Origin: an uncultured Collinsella sp.
GTDB lineage: Bacteria > Actinomycetota > Coriobacteriia > Coriobacteriales > Coriobacteriaceae
DNA: 33,226 nt
Direction of reading: 5' to 3'
Assembly (NCBI GenBank): GCA_900768795.1
Contig: CAAGEH010000007.1
Span: 1 to 33,226, forward strand
Each line of letters starts with the position of its first letter. Position 1 is the stretch's first letter. The notes under the pieces were generated by a model. That model was given only the letters and a program-made list of their open reading frames with translations. It did not search any database and was not told the origin of the DNA. Below are positions 25,659 to 33,226 of the stretch, one piece after another. A program made the position numbers and the translations under genes.

Positions 25659-27266
25659 ATGGCAGCCGCCAAACCGCAAACGCTTGCAACGACATCTGCT
25701 TTCGAAATTCTCGGCCCCATCATGGTCGGCCCCTCGTCCTCGCATACGGCAGGCGCCTTACGCTGCGCCCAGGTCGCCGCCTCGCTTCTCGAGGGAACCA
25801 TAGTGCACGTCAAATTCACGCTTTGGAACTCATTCGCGCATACCTATAAAGGCCACGGAACCGATCGCGCACTCGTAGCGGGTATTTTGGGTCTTTCCAC
25901 GGACGACGAGCGCATTCGCGATGCTTTCGAGCTCGCCAAGGAACGCGGTCTCGATTATTCATTCGAAGTTGCAGGCGACGACGGCTCGATCCATCCCAAT
26001 ACCGTCGATATCGAGATGACGAACGAAAACGGCTCGAAAGCGCAAGTCAGAGGCGAAAGCCTCGGCGGCGGAAAGATGCGCATCAGCCGCATCAACGGGA
26101 TTGGCGTCGAGATCTCCGGACTCTATTCAACACTCTTCGTAGCCCATAGGGATGCCCCGGGTGTGCTCGCCGCCCTCGCCAACCTTCTTGCATATGCGGG
26201 CGTCAACATCGCATTCTGCAGAACCTACAGGACGGAGCAGGGCGGACAAGCCTATACGGTTTTCGAAACCGATAACACGCCGGATGCGACGGTGCTGCCC
26301 ATGGTGCGCAAGCTCGAGCATATCGACTACGCGACGTTTATAGAGTTGCCCGGGTCCTCTTCCCAACTCGGACCGGGCGTAAGCGCAGAGGAGCTATTCG
26401 ACGACGGAGAGCAGCTTCTTTGCGCATGCGATGACTTGGGAATGAACATCGGTGCCGTCATGGCGGTCCGCGAGGCACGCCTTATCGGAGAGGAACGCAC
26501 GGTCGAGGCGATGAAACGCGTGCTCGACATCATGAAGAGCGAGACGCACACCCCTATCGAGCATCCGCAACGCTCGTTGGGCGGCTTCATCGGCGGTGAG
26601 GCGAAGCTCGTCTCCGATGCGAAAATAGAGTACGAAAGCGCGCTGACGGGAGCGGTCCAAACGCGTGCCACGGCATACGCGATGGCGGTTCTCGAGCGCA
26701 GCGCGGCCATGGGTGTCATCGTCGCCGCCCCAACCGCAGGCTCGGCGGGTGTGGTACCGGGTGTTGTCCTCGCCCTCGCCGAGCATTTGGGGCTGGACGA
26801 CTCTGAAATTATGGACGCACTGTTCTGCGCTGCCGCAATCGGACTCAATTTAACAACCTCGGCTTGCGTTGCGGGTGCCGAGGGAGGATGCCAAGCGGAG
26901 GTGGGAAGCGCCGCCGCCATGGCCTCAGCAGCGATCGTGCAGATGATGGGAGGGACTCCCGAGCAAGCTCTTGACGCCTCATCCATCGTTTTGGGAAATC
27001 TTCTGGGACTCGTTTGCGACCCCGTTGGAGGACTCGTTGAGGTCCCCTGCCAAAATCGCAATGCAATCGGTGTTGCGGCGGCTTTCTCATCCGCTCAGCT
27101 CGCGCTTTCCGGCATTAAGAGCCTTGTACCCTTCGATGAGATGGCGAAAGTCATGTTAAACGTAGGTCACGCGCTCCCGGCAAGCCTACGAGAGACCGCA
27201 CGCGGAGGCATAGCGAATGCGCCCTCGGCAAAACGAGCGTGTGCAGCCTGCGTCATTTGCGGATAA
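25659..27266 (+). CDS. sdaA: L-serine dehydratase, single-chain iron-sulfur type with ACT domain
   Basis: A 535-residue fusion of the beta and alpha chains of the Fe-S L-serine deaminase, which turns L-serine into pyruvate and ammonia. The beta part (about 11-150) carries GPSSSHTAGALRCA (24-37). An ACT-like regulatory domain (about 154-228, LYSTLFVAHRDAPGVLAALANLLAYAGVNI) follows, then the alpha part from about 243. Cysteines fitting the [4Fe-4S] cluster are C411 in EGGCQAEVG, and C453 and C464 in CDPVGGLVEVPCQNRN. The layout equals Bacillus-type SdaAB plus SdaAA joined. The ATG at 25659 has GAGG upstream; longer frames run back into gltX and are rejected. No clear promoter was found in the 55 bp after the gltX terminator. 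Confidence 0.9.
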   Translation: MAAAKPQTLATTSAFEILGPIMVGPSSSHTAGALRCAQVAASLLEGTIVHVKFTLWNSFAHTYKGHGTDRALVAGILGLSTDDERIRDAFELAKERGLDYSFEVAGDDGSIHPNTVDIEMTNENGSKAQVRGESLGGGKMRISRINGIGVEISGLYSTLFVAHRDAPGVLAALANLLAYAGVNIAFCRTYRTEQGGQAYTVFETDNTPDATVLPMVRKLEHIDYATFIELPGSSSQLGPGVSAEELFDDGEQLLCACDDLGMNIGAVMAVREARLIGEERTVEAMKRVLDIMKSETHTPIEHPQRSLGGFIGGEAKLVSDAKIEYESALTGAVQTRATAYAMAVLERSAAMGVIVAAPTAGSAGVVPGVVLALAEHLGLDDSEIMDALFCAAAIGLNLTTSACVAGAEGGCQAEVGSAAAMASAAIVQMMGGTPEQALDASSIVLGNLLGLVCDPVGGLVEVPCQNRNAIGVAAAFSSAQLALSGIKSLVPFDEMAKVMLNVGHALPASLRETARGGIANAPSAKRACAACVICG

Positions 27267-27330
27267 CAAGAAATTAGGCAAGCTCATAGGCCATTTTGGA
27301 TATCTCAACAATACCTGCGCAAAAGCTGCC

Positions 27331-27336
27331 TATAAT
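27331..27336 (+). promoter_or_regulatory. Probable -10 element for the L,D-transpeptidase gene
   Basis: A consensus TATAAT lies 45 bp before the start codon at 27381. The matching -35 region is poor, so only the -10 is proposed. Confidence 0.45.
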
Positions 27337-27380
27337 CCCATACAGTAATTTAGACTCAAAGATAAATAGGTTCTTGTTTC

Positions 27381-29174
27381 ATGACTAATAGTGATTTGCG
27401 CAATACCTCGGTCGAAAAACAGCGCATCGGAAAACACGCAGCGACCAAATCCTCCGGATCGGTGGCGGCAGACAATCAAAAAAACGACTCCGCGTCCGTA
27501 AAGTCAGATAGAACGGCAATCAGAAACACGCCTCAAACGATGCAGGGCGTACAGCCAATCGTAGTAAACCAGCGCTTTAAGCGCCCGGATTCCGCAGCGT
27601 CCACGCGTTACGACCATCAAACGAAGAAAGCGGACCATGCTCAACGTCACGAATCTAACGTCTACGCGGCACAGCATGAAACAACCGAGGAAGCGCCGAA
27701 ACGTCATGCGGGGAAAATCGCGGCTTTAACTATTTTGGGTGCGCTCGCAATTGTCTACATCGCCGGTTTTATAACTTTCTCTTTGATCACCTACCCAAAT
27801 ACGAGTATCGCGGGCGTCGATTGCTCCCTTATGACGAAAAACGCCGCAGCTTCTCATGTCGATTCCGCTTGGCAGCGATATCAGCTCAACGTAACCGGGG
27901 ATGGGTTTTCCTGGAACTACAAGCCCGAGGGGAACGAGTCCATCGTCAACAGCAGCAACGCCGTCACTCAATGCATCTCAAACCAGAAGGCTTTCATCTG
28001 GCCTGTTGGGCTCATCTCCAATCTAAATGGGAGAAACGAATCGATCGGTGTGAGCGAAAATATCGATCTTGACCATGACGCGGATACGTCCCTGCTTTCG
28101 GATGCTTTCAATAAAAATGAATTTGAACAGCAGCTCGGAAGCGCAGTCGACCAATTCAATCAAAATCGCGACAGCTCATTTACGGCTCAAGCTGCGTACG
28201 ATGAAAAACAAGGGAAATTTACCGTCGAAAAAGCCAAAAGCAATCAGCAGCTCAATAAGGACAACGTCATCAAATATGTTGAAATCGAGCTGGGCAAGCT
28301 GTCGACCCAGGCAGATTTATCCAAACTTGGTGACAAGGCATACAACGCGCTATCGGGAGCAACCGATCAGCAGCTTCAAGCCGCCTGTGATGCTGCGAAC
28401 CAGATGCTCGGCACCAATGTGACCTTTAAGCTCGATGGCAACGAAGCGGGAAAACTTGACAGCTCGACATTTAAAGAATGGATTACCTTTGACGATAAGC
28501 TGACGCCCTCTCTCGACAGCGCAAAAGTAAGCGAGTGGGCAAATAAACTTGCCGACAGCTTCAACACCGTGGGAAGCAAGAGAGACTACAAGCGCGCGGA
28601 CGGAAAACAAATCAGCGTCGAAGGTGGAGACTACGGCTGGAGCGTCGACACCGCCGCCGTCGTTAGCGCCGTTGAAGACGCAGTGAACAACAAAAAATCC
28701 GGCGAGATCAATCTCACGTACAAAACAAAGGGAGACACCTACACCAAGAAGGGCGAAAAGGACTGGAAGTCATACATTGACGTCGACTTGGCGGAACAGC
28801 ATGCGCGGTATTACGACGACAACGGAAATATCGTTTGGGAATCCGGATTTATTTCCGGCAACATAACCAAGGGAAACGGCACACCCACGGGCGTGTACTA
28901 CATTAAATCAAATAACGGCAGCTCCACGCTGTTGGGTAAGCCAGACCCCGCCACAGGAGAACCCGAGTATAAAACTAAGGTCAATTATTGGATGCCATTC
29001 GAGGGCAATGCCGTGGGATTCCATGACGCCAATTGGCAACGTACCGAAAACTTCGGCAATCCCGAAGCCTTCAAGAGCGTTGGCAGCCATGGCTGCATCA
29101 ATCTTCCTCCCGATAAGGCACAAGAACTCAGCGGCAAAATCCATGTCGGGCTTTGCGTCGTCGTTCACAACTAG
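27381..29174 (+). CDS. Membrane-anchored L,D-transpeptidase (YkuD domain)
   Basis: A 597-residue cell-wall enzyme expected to form 3-3 peptidoglycan cross-links or attach proteins. Residues 1-110 are a polar, probably disordered cytoplasmic segment; one membrane helix spans about 112-137 (KIAALTILGALAIVYIAGFI). Outside, about 140-450 resembles the repeated peptidoglycan-binding domain found before YkuD domains in Gram-positives. The YkuD domain (about 465-597) ends in SVGSHGCINLP with H570 and catalytic C572, plus NGTPTGVYYI and FHDANW upstream. The domain is complete. The ATG at 27381 has a modest TAGG upstream. It is probably monocistronic, with its own -10 and a terminator shared with the convergent TetR gene. 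The specific cross-link made is inferred from the family. Confidence 0.9.
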   Translation: MTNSDLRNTSVEKQRIGKHAATKSSGSVAADNQKNDSASVKSDRTAIRNTPQTMQGVQPIVVNQRFKRPDSAASTRYDHQTKKADHAQRHESNVYAAQHETTEEAPKRHAGKIAALTILGALAIVYIAGFITFSLITYPNTSIAGVDCSLMTKNAAASHVDSAWQRYQLNVTGDGFSWNYKPEGNESIVNSSNAVTQCISNQKAFIWPVGLISNLNGRNESIGVSENIDLDHDADTSLLSDAFNKNEFEQQLGSAVDQFNQNRDSSFTAQAAYDEKQGKFTVEKAKSNQQLNKDNVIKYVEIELGKLSTQADLSKLGDKAYNALSGATDQQLQAACDAANQMLGTNVTFKLDGNEAGKLDSSTFKEWITFDDKLTPSLDSAKVSEWANKLADSFNTVGSKRDYKRADGKQISVEGGDYGWSVDTAAVVSAVEDAVNNKKSGEINLTYKTKGDTYTKKGEKDWKSYIDVDLAEQHARYYDDNGNIVWESGFISGNITKGNGTPTGVYYIKSNNGSSTLLGKPDPATGEPEYKTKVNYWMPFEGNAVGFHDANWQRTENFGNPEAFKSVGSHGCINLPPDKAQELSGKIHVGLCVVVHN

Positions 29175-29220
29175 ATTACTGATTAGGCTGAACAAATATC
29201 GTTGAGCATCGATCAGCAGA

Positions 29221-29254
29221 AAATGCCGCCTCATAGAACTGGGGCGGCATTTTT
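29221..29254. terminator. Terminator between L,D-transpeptidase and TetR genes
   Basis: AAATGCCGCC (29221-29230) pairs with GGCGGCATTT (29243-29252), followed by TT. With the A-run on the other side, the hairpin could end transcription from both convergent genes. Confidence 0.85.
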
Positions 29255-29293
29255 CTATCAGACGAAAACAGCCATGCTCAGCTAGCGATGGAA

Positions 29294-29905
29294 TTAACGC
29301 ATCGCATCAAGGCACGAAAGTCCGTGAACGGTAAGATCGTTAGCAATCTGAGATATCTTCTCGAGCGGCTCGGACTCATCTGAAAGCACCCACGAACGGT
29401 ATATGCCGATAATCCCCGAAAGCAGAAAAGAGACGTAGTACTCGAAGTCCTTGTCCACCATCCCCTCGGGAAAAAACTTACGGGAGATCAATTCACGCTC
29501 AAGCGGTTTACGCACGCGCGTCATAAAATCATCGAGCGGTAGGTTCTCCATAATCCTCCGGTTGAGTAGAAGATTCTCACATATCGCCTTGTTAATCGTA
29601 GAGAAGAAAACCTCGATCGCCTCATGGGCGCGCTCGGAGTCAAACGTAGCCGCACGGCCGCCGAGCGATCGTTCGACCGAATCAATAATTGCCGTGACGC
29701 TATCCTCGGCAATGGCATCGAGCAAGCCGTCTATGGTCCCAAAATGAACATAAAAGGTTTTACGATCGATGTTCGCCTCACGCGCGATAGCGCTCACCGT
29801 GATATCGGATAACGGCATCTTGATCAGCAAACGCTCAAACGCAGCCTTTATGGCAGCACGGCTTCGTACGATGCGGCGATCGGTATGAGCTTTGTTATCA
29901 GCCAT
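29294..29905 (-). CDS. TetR/AcrR-family transcriptional regulator
   Basis: A 203-residue repressor-type protein. The N-terminal helix-turn-helix domain is RSRAAIKAAFERLLIKMPLSDITVSAIAREANIDRKTFYVHFGTIDGLLDAI (about 15-66), with the recognition helix around IDRKTFYVHF. The C-terminal part is the ligand-binding and dimer region typical of the family; the ligand is unknown. The ATG at 29905 is chosen because GAGAGGTGGAG precedes it; a GTG three codons earlier is possible. It is divergent from the radical SAM gene 138 bp away and is therefore likely to control that gene and itself. Repeats of an ACCCAC-type motif in the gap are candidate operators. Confidence 0.9.
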   Translation of the reverse strand: MADNKAHTDRRIVRSRAAIKAAFERLLIKMPLSDITVSAIAREANIDRKTFYVHFGTIDGLLDAIAEDSVTAIIDSVERSLGGRAATFDSERAHEAIEVFFSTINKAICENLLLNRRIMENLPLDDFMTRVRKPLERELISRKFFPEGMVDKDFEYYVSFLLSGIIGIYRSWVLSDESEPLEKISQIANDLTVHGLSCLDAMR

Positions 29906-30043
29906 ATACTCCACCTCTCACAACAATGGATAGCCCACAAAAGAAATCTCTTTGTTGATTACCCACATAACCTAATTCATCAGTTGTAGATTATTCCTCA
30001 AGTGGGTATTATTTCACATGAAGTCGACAGAAAGGCTGAGAAC
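29906..30043. promoter_or_regulatory. TetR/radical SAM divergent regulatory region with repeated motif
   Basis: Two direct copies on plus, ATAGCCCACA (29930-29939) and ATTACCCACA (29958-29967), and one inverted copy, read AAGTGGGTAT on plus (30000-30009), are present. The second and third form an inverted pair about 42 bp centre to centre, near four helix turns. TTGATT (29955-29960) is a possible -35 for the plus gene but the -10 is not clear. Confidence 0.45.
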
Positions 30044-31474
30044 ATGTCACTTACACAAACCGCGGAACGTGCCGCGCTTAACAAGCTTATCGATTATCTT
30101 GATAACGACCCCGAAGACCATATTGATAAAATCATGGACCTTATCAACAAGGTGACACCGGATTCGGTTTTTCCAACGCAGCGCGCCGCTTTTACGAACG
30201 TCATTAAAAGTCGAGGCAATTGGTATGACCTCATCATGCGGATCTTTAAACTCAATCCTAAGATGCGCTCCAGGCTTCTCAAGGCTTTGATTGTCGATGG
30301 AAACCTACTCGCCTGGCCTGAGCAGGAAAAATCACGAGAGAAGCATAAATGCAATATCCCCTGGGCAATACTTTTGGACCCTACAAGCGCATGTAACCTG
30401 CACTGCACGGGTTGCTGGGCTGCAGAATACGGGTACAAACAAAACTTGAGTTTCGAGGATATCGATTCCATCATCACTCAGGGCAAAGAGCTCGGATGCC
30501 ATATGTATATCTATACAGGCGGAGAGCCTTTGGTGCGTAAGGCCGACCTCATTCGCCTGTGCGAAAAACATCAGGACTGCGTCTTTCTTTGCTTTACCAA
30601 TTCCACCCTCATCGATGAGAAGTTCTGCGATGACATGATACGCGTGGCAAATTTCGTGCCGGCGATATCTGCAGAGGGAAACGAGCACACTACCGACGCT
30701 CGTCGAGGAGAAGGCACCTACAAAAAAATTGAGCATGCCATGAAGCTGCTCCGAGAGCGCAACCTCCCCTTCGGTATCTCATGCTGCTGGACCCGCGCGA
30801 ACGCAGACACAGTCGCTACCGAAGAGAACATGGACTGGATGATCGGCGAAGGCGCCCTCTTCTGCTGGTATTTCCACTTTATGCCGGTCGGCAAGGGCGC
30901 CACGGCAGACCTCATTCCCACCCCCGACCAACGCGAGCACATGTATCGTTTCATCCGCGAGATGCGTGAAAAGAAACCACTCTTTACGCTCGACTTCCAA
31001 AACGACGGCGAATACGTTGGCGGATGCATTGCCGGAGGCAGACGTTATCTGCATATCAACGCCGCAGGCGATGTAGAGCCCTGTGTCTTCATCCACTACT
31101 CCAACGCCAACATCCACGACGTGAGCCTGCTTGACGCGTTGCGATCCCCCATCTTCATGAAGTACTACGAGGGACAGCCGTTTAACGACAACTACCTCAA
31201 ACCGTGCCCCATGCTCGAAAACCCCGACATCCTGCCGAAGATGGTAAAGGATTCAGGCGCCCATTCAACTGACCTGATAGAACAGGAAAGCCCCGAGGAG
31301 CTGCGCTCCAAAACGATCGATGCAGCGGCTGCATGGTCACCCATAGCGGATCGCCTTTGGGATGATCGGACCGACCCCATGTACGATAAACGCCATAAGG
31401 ACAAAACCCAGGGGATGTCCGCTACAGATATGCATAAATTCAAGGAGCTCGGAATCACGATTCCACGCGGATAG
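30044..31474 (+). CDS. Radical SAM protein with SPASM-like C-terminal cysteines, function unknown
   Basis: A 476-residue enzyme. The radical SAM cluster motif is SACNLHCTGCW (C117, C121, C124), followed by the SAM-binding GGEP (159-162). An N-terminal helical region of about 100 residues precedes the barrel. The C-terminal part has C328 (GGCIAGGRRYLHINAAGDVEPC), C347 and C388 (KPCPMLENPD), resembling a SPASM/twitch auxiliary cluster domain, so a second iron-sulfur cluster is likely. Such proteins modify peptides or proteins or serve in cofactor and lipid pathways; no precursor peptide is seen nearby. The ATG at 30044 has GAAAGG upstream; a GTG at 30002 is less supported. It faces a TetR gene. 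The reaction cannot be named from the sequence. Confidence 0.88.
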   Translation: MSLTQTAERAALNKLIDYLDNDPEDHIDKIMDLINKVTPDSVFPTQRAAFTNVIKSRGNWYDLIMRIFKLNPKMRSRLLKALIVDGNLLAWPEQEKSREKHKCNIPWAILLDPTSACNLHCTGCWAAEYGYKQNLSFEDIDSIITQGKELGCHMYIYTGGEPLVRKADLIRLCEKHQDCVFLCFTNSTLIDEKFCDDMIRVANFVPAISAEGNEHTTDARRGEGTYKKIEHAMKLLRERNLPFGISCCWTRANADTVATEENMDWMIGEGALFCWYFHFMPVGKGATADLIPTPDQREHMYRFIREMREKKPLFTLDFQNDGEYVGGCIAGGRRYLHINAAGDVEPCVFIHYSNANIHDVSLLDALRSPIFMKYYEGQPFNDNYLKPCPMLENPDILPKMVKDSGAHSTDLIEQESPEELRSKTIDAAAAWSPIADRLWDDRTDPMYDKRHKDKTQGMSATDMHKFKELGITIPRG

Positions 31475-31503
31475 ATAACACGCGTCGGTATCCCAAAAAC
31501 GAC

Positions 31504-31543
31504 AATGCCTCCTGCCCGATATATTGGGCGGGAGGCATTTTTT
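31504..31543 (+). terminator. Intrinsic terminator after the radical SAM gene
   Basis: AATGCCTCCTGCCC (31504-31517) pairs with GGGCGGGAGGCATT (31526-31539) with one G-U pair and an 8-nt loop, followed by TTTT. It is a very stable stem. Confidence 0.92.
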
Positions 31544-31594
31544 AAGATAAAGCAACAGCGAAAACGTAAGTCTATAAAGAGGAGTGTCTGGGAG

Positions 31595-32938
31595 CTATCG
31601 CCTTGGCCTTTTAAGGGCAGACGGCGAGACCGTAATACCCCCGCTGGTCTGTCGAACATAGGGGCGTTTGCGAGAAGCGGGATGCACCGCTTTGTCGTCT
31701 CGAGAGGAAGCATCATGGGATGAATTTCGAGATGATGCAACAGAAGAAGCAGCCAAAGGAGTCTCAACCGTAACGCAGGGAGACACCTCGTCGACGACGG
31801 CGTCGGCGACACTCCCCCCACGTCCGAGCTTGCGCATGACGCGATCCCAACGCTCGTGGATGCTCTCGTTATGGGCGCTCCTCAACCCTAAAAGCGGAGC
31901 CGCAAGAATCGTCGGGGCAATAAAGGTGATAAGACGCCACAGCAAGTATCCTGCAGTGGCGGCAGAGCCAAAGAAATGCCCCAAAAAGAGCGCGAAACCG
32001 CCCTCGGCTCCCCCAGTACCGCCCGGGAGTGGAACGGCGCTAGAGAGCAACTGAACAAAGGCACTTGCCGCCATAACCGAGAAGAAGTCAACGTCATGAT
32101 GTCCAAAAGAGAGCATCAGGAAGTACGGAACGAGATAGAAAAACGCGAGCTGCAGCATCGTGATGACGACAGTGAGCAGCATGGAGGAGAAGTGTCCGGC
32201 GGAAAGCTTGAACTTCTCAGAAAACGAGTAAATCTCTCCATCGACAAACGAACGCCATTTTGCGATCTTCTCGGCAGGGAACCCGATTCGCTCTAGCAAG
32301 TTGATGATGAAATGCGCAGCACTCGTGACGGTCTTCGGCATAAGGGCTATAGCGAAAATCGCCAGAAGAATACAGCAGTGGCCACCAAAAGAGAAAACGC
32401 AGAGCAGAGTCATGTCGCCATAGCGCTCGGCAAAAAACGGCATCTTGGCGATAAGCAGAATGGCTCCCCACGCAACAAGCCCGAACTGATAGACGATGAA
32501 GCGCGTAAACTGCGTGGCTCCCGCCTCACCCACATTTTGGCCTGCCTTAGTCAATCGATAGATCTGAGCAGGGGTAGACCCCATCATCATCGGCGTGAGG
32601 TTACCGAAAAAGATACCGCTCGCCTCGACCGAGATAAGGTCTCGGATGCCGACGGGAGAATGGGGGTCGAGCCAAACGGCAATGGCATACGCGAGAATTC
32701 CGAAAAAGAGATACAGAAGCATGCAGATGCATGCCACAACGAGCCAGGGAACCTGAACGTTGGACATCGCATCCAAAAACTGTGCGACCTGACCGGTGAC
32801 GACGAGATAGACCACATACGCAACAAGTACGAGACCGATAAAGATCGCCCCGCGACGTGCGCCCTTATGGTCGTCACCGCCAGAAACCTGAACGTCGACT
32901 TGCGACGTCTTAGAACTATGTTGAGGGGAATCCGACAT
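31595..32938 (-). CDS. Flippase-like multi-pass membrane protein (LPG synthase TM domain family)
   Basis: A 447-residue integral membrane protein with about eight predicted helices (for example AIFIGLVLVAYVVYLVV, LVVACICMLLYLFFGILAYAIAVWL, LLCVFSFGGHCCILLAIFAIALM and SMLLTVVITMLQLAFFYLV). The family motif PLPGGTGGAEGGF lies near residue 315, and FFGNLTPMMMGSTPAQIYRL near 110. This is the flippase-type transmembrane domain of lysyl-phosphatidylglycerol synthase (MprF) without the catalytic aminoacyltransferase domain. Standalone members are of uncertain substrate. The last 80 residues are a Ser-rich then basic cytoplasmic tail ending SALKRPRR. AAGGAG precedes the ATG at 32938. A TACAAT (complement of 32970-32975) is a likely -10. 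Confidence 0.88.
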   Translation of the reverse strand: MSDSPQHSSKTSQVDVQVSGGDDHKGARRGAIFIGLVLVAYVVYLVVTGQVAQFLDAMSNVQVPWLVVACICMLLYLFFGILAYAIAVWLDPHSPVGIRDLISVEASGIFFGNLTPMMMGSTPAQIYRLTKAGQNVGEAGATQFTRFIVYQFGLVAWGAILLIAKMPFFAERYGDMTLLCVFSFGGHCCILLAIFAIALMPKTVTSAAHFIINLLERIGFPAEKIAKWRSFVDGEIYSFSEKFKLSAGHFSSMLLTVVITMLQLAFFYLVPYFLMLSFGHHDVDFFSVMAASAFVQLLSSAVPLPGGTGGAEGGFALFLGHFFGSAATAGYLLWRLITFIAPTILAAPLLGLRSAHNESIHERWDRVMRKLGRGGSVADAVVDEVSPCVTVETPLAASSVASSRNSSHDASSRDDKAVHPASRKRPYVRQTSGGITVSPSALKRPRR

Positions 32939-33041
32939 GGTTCTCCTTAGAAATCAAACGTATATCTCTATTGTAGCCTGAAAGATACGGGCTCGTTCGG
33001 AAGCGAAAGATAGGAGCAGGAAAGAAACGAGTATCGCTAAC

Positions 33042-33063
33042 AAAAAGGCTCCCGAAGGAGCCT
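33042..33063 (-). terminator. Intrinsic terminator downstream of the tRNA genes
   Basis: Read on the minus strand, AGGCTCC and GGAGCCT flank a TTCG tetraloop closed by C-G, followed by TTTTTG. The hairpin lies 9 bp beyond the tRNA-Glu 3' end and should end the tRNA transcript. Confidence 0.93.
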
Positions 33064-33071
33064 GAAACATT

Positions 33072-33148
33072 TGGTAGCCCGTACCAGATTCGAACTGGTG
33101 ATCTCCGCCTTGAGAGGGCGGCGTCCTGACCCGCTAGACGAACGGGCC
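33072..33148 (-). tRNA. tRNA-Glu, anticodon CUC
   Basis: On the minus strand a 77-nt cloverleaf runs from GGCCCGT to ACGGGCT-A-CCA. The anticodon arm is CCGCC-CTCTCAA-GGCGG, giving anticodon CTC (glutamate, codon GAG). The T-arm holds the usual GTTCGAATC. The 3' CCA is encoded. The acceptor ends in a G1-U72 wobble pair. It precedes the terminator and follows the tRNA-Gln gene. Confidence 0.95.
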
Positions 33149-33167
33149 GTATGTAAGATGCAAAGGG

Positions 33168-33226
33168 CTGGGATGGAGGGAGTCGAACCCCCATTGACGG
33201 AACCAGAATCCGCTGTCCTGCCATTA
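33168..33226 (-). tRNA. tRNA-Gln, anticodon CUG (partial, 5' end outside window)
   Basis: The last 59 bases are the 3' part of a minus-strand tRNA. The anticodon arm is GCGGA-TTCTGGT-TCCGT, giving CTG (glutamine, codon CAG). The T-arm is GGGGG-TTCGACT-CCCTC and the acceptor 3' side is CATCCCA with discriminator G. CCA is not encoded (the genome reads CCC), unlike the neighbouring tRNA-Glu. The 5' acceptor and part of the D-arm lie beyond the window. Confidence 0.92.

Overview
The window looks like chromosomal DNA of a Coriobacteriia gut actinobacterium, most likely Collinsella or a close relative. This is inferred from moderately high GC, dense short-spaced genes, and the mix of actinobacterial housekeeping proteins with a Firmicutes-like GlgC+GlgD pair. 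No mobile element, phage gene, CRISPR array or rRNA was seen. Species-level identity is not established.

Layout. Positions 1-1502 hold the 3' part of adhE (fermentative aldehyde/alcohol dehydrogenase). It is followed by a terminator and a small phosphotransferase-fold kinase (1617-2381). A convergent thiamine pyrophosphokinase gene (2463-3131, minus) follows. Positions 3461-16652 form a glycogen island, all on plus: glgB (branching), glgP (phosphorylase), glgC and glgD (ADP-glucose synthesis), glgA (synthase), a strong terminator, then a separately promoted gene fusing a GH13 amylase-type module to a GH77 4-alpha-glucanotransferase. Together they cover ADP-glucose supply, chain elongation, branching, phosphorolysis and reprocessing of malto-oligosaccharides.

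Positions 16817-23741 carry a small FmdB-type zinc-ribbon gene on plus, convergent with a minus-strand housekeeping run metK-priA-def-fmt-rsmB-like (SAM synthesis, replication restart, N-formyl-methionine handling, rRNA methylation). Divergent from metK is gltX, then, after a terminator, a single-chain Fe-S L-serine dehydratase and a membrane-anchored L,D-transpeptidase. A TetR regulator (minus) faces a radical SAM/SPASM-like gene (plus) across a short intergenic region with repeated ACCCAC-type motifs. A multi-pass flippase-like membrane protein (minus) and two minus-strand tRNAs (Glu-CUC and a truncated Gln-CUG) close the window.

The most unusual signal is in the glycogen island. GlgA carries a roughly 356-residue Ala/Lys-rich C-terminal extension (a TolA-like charged helix followed by a histone-H1-like stretch), and GlgB carries a shorter 54-residue tail of the same kind, while GlgP, GlgC and GlgD have none. 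This suggests, as inference only, a shared scaffolding or localisation device for the two polymer-building enzymes. The second candidate is the TetR/radical SAM pair of unknown function.
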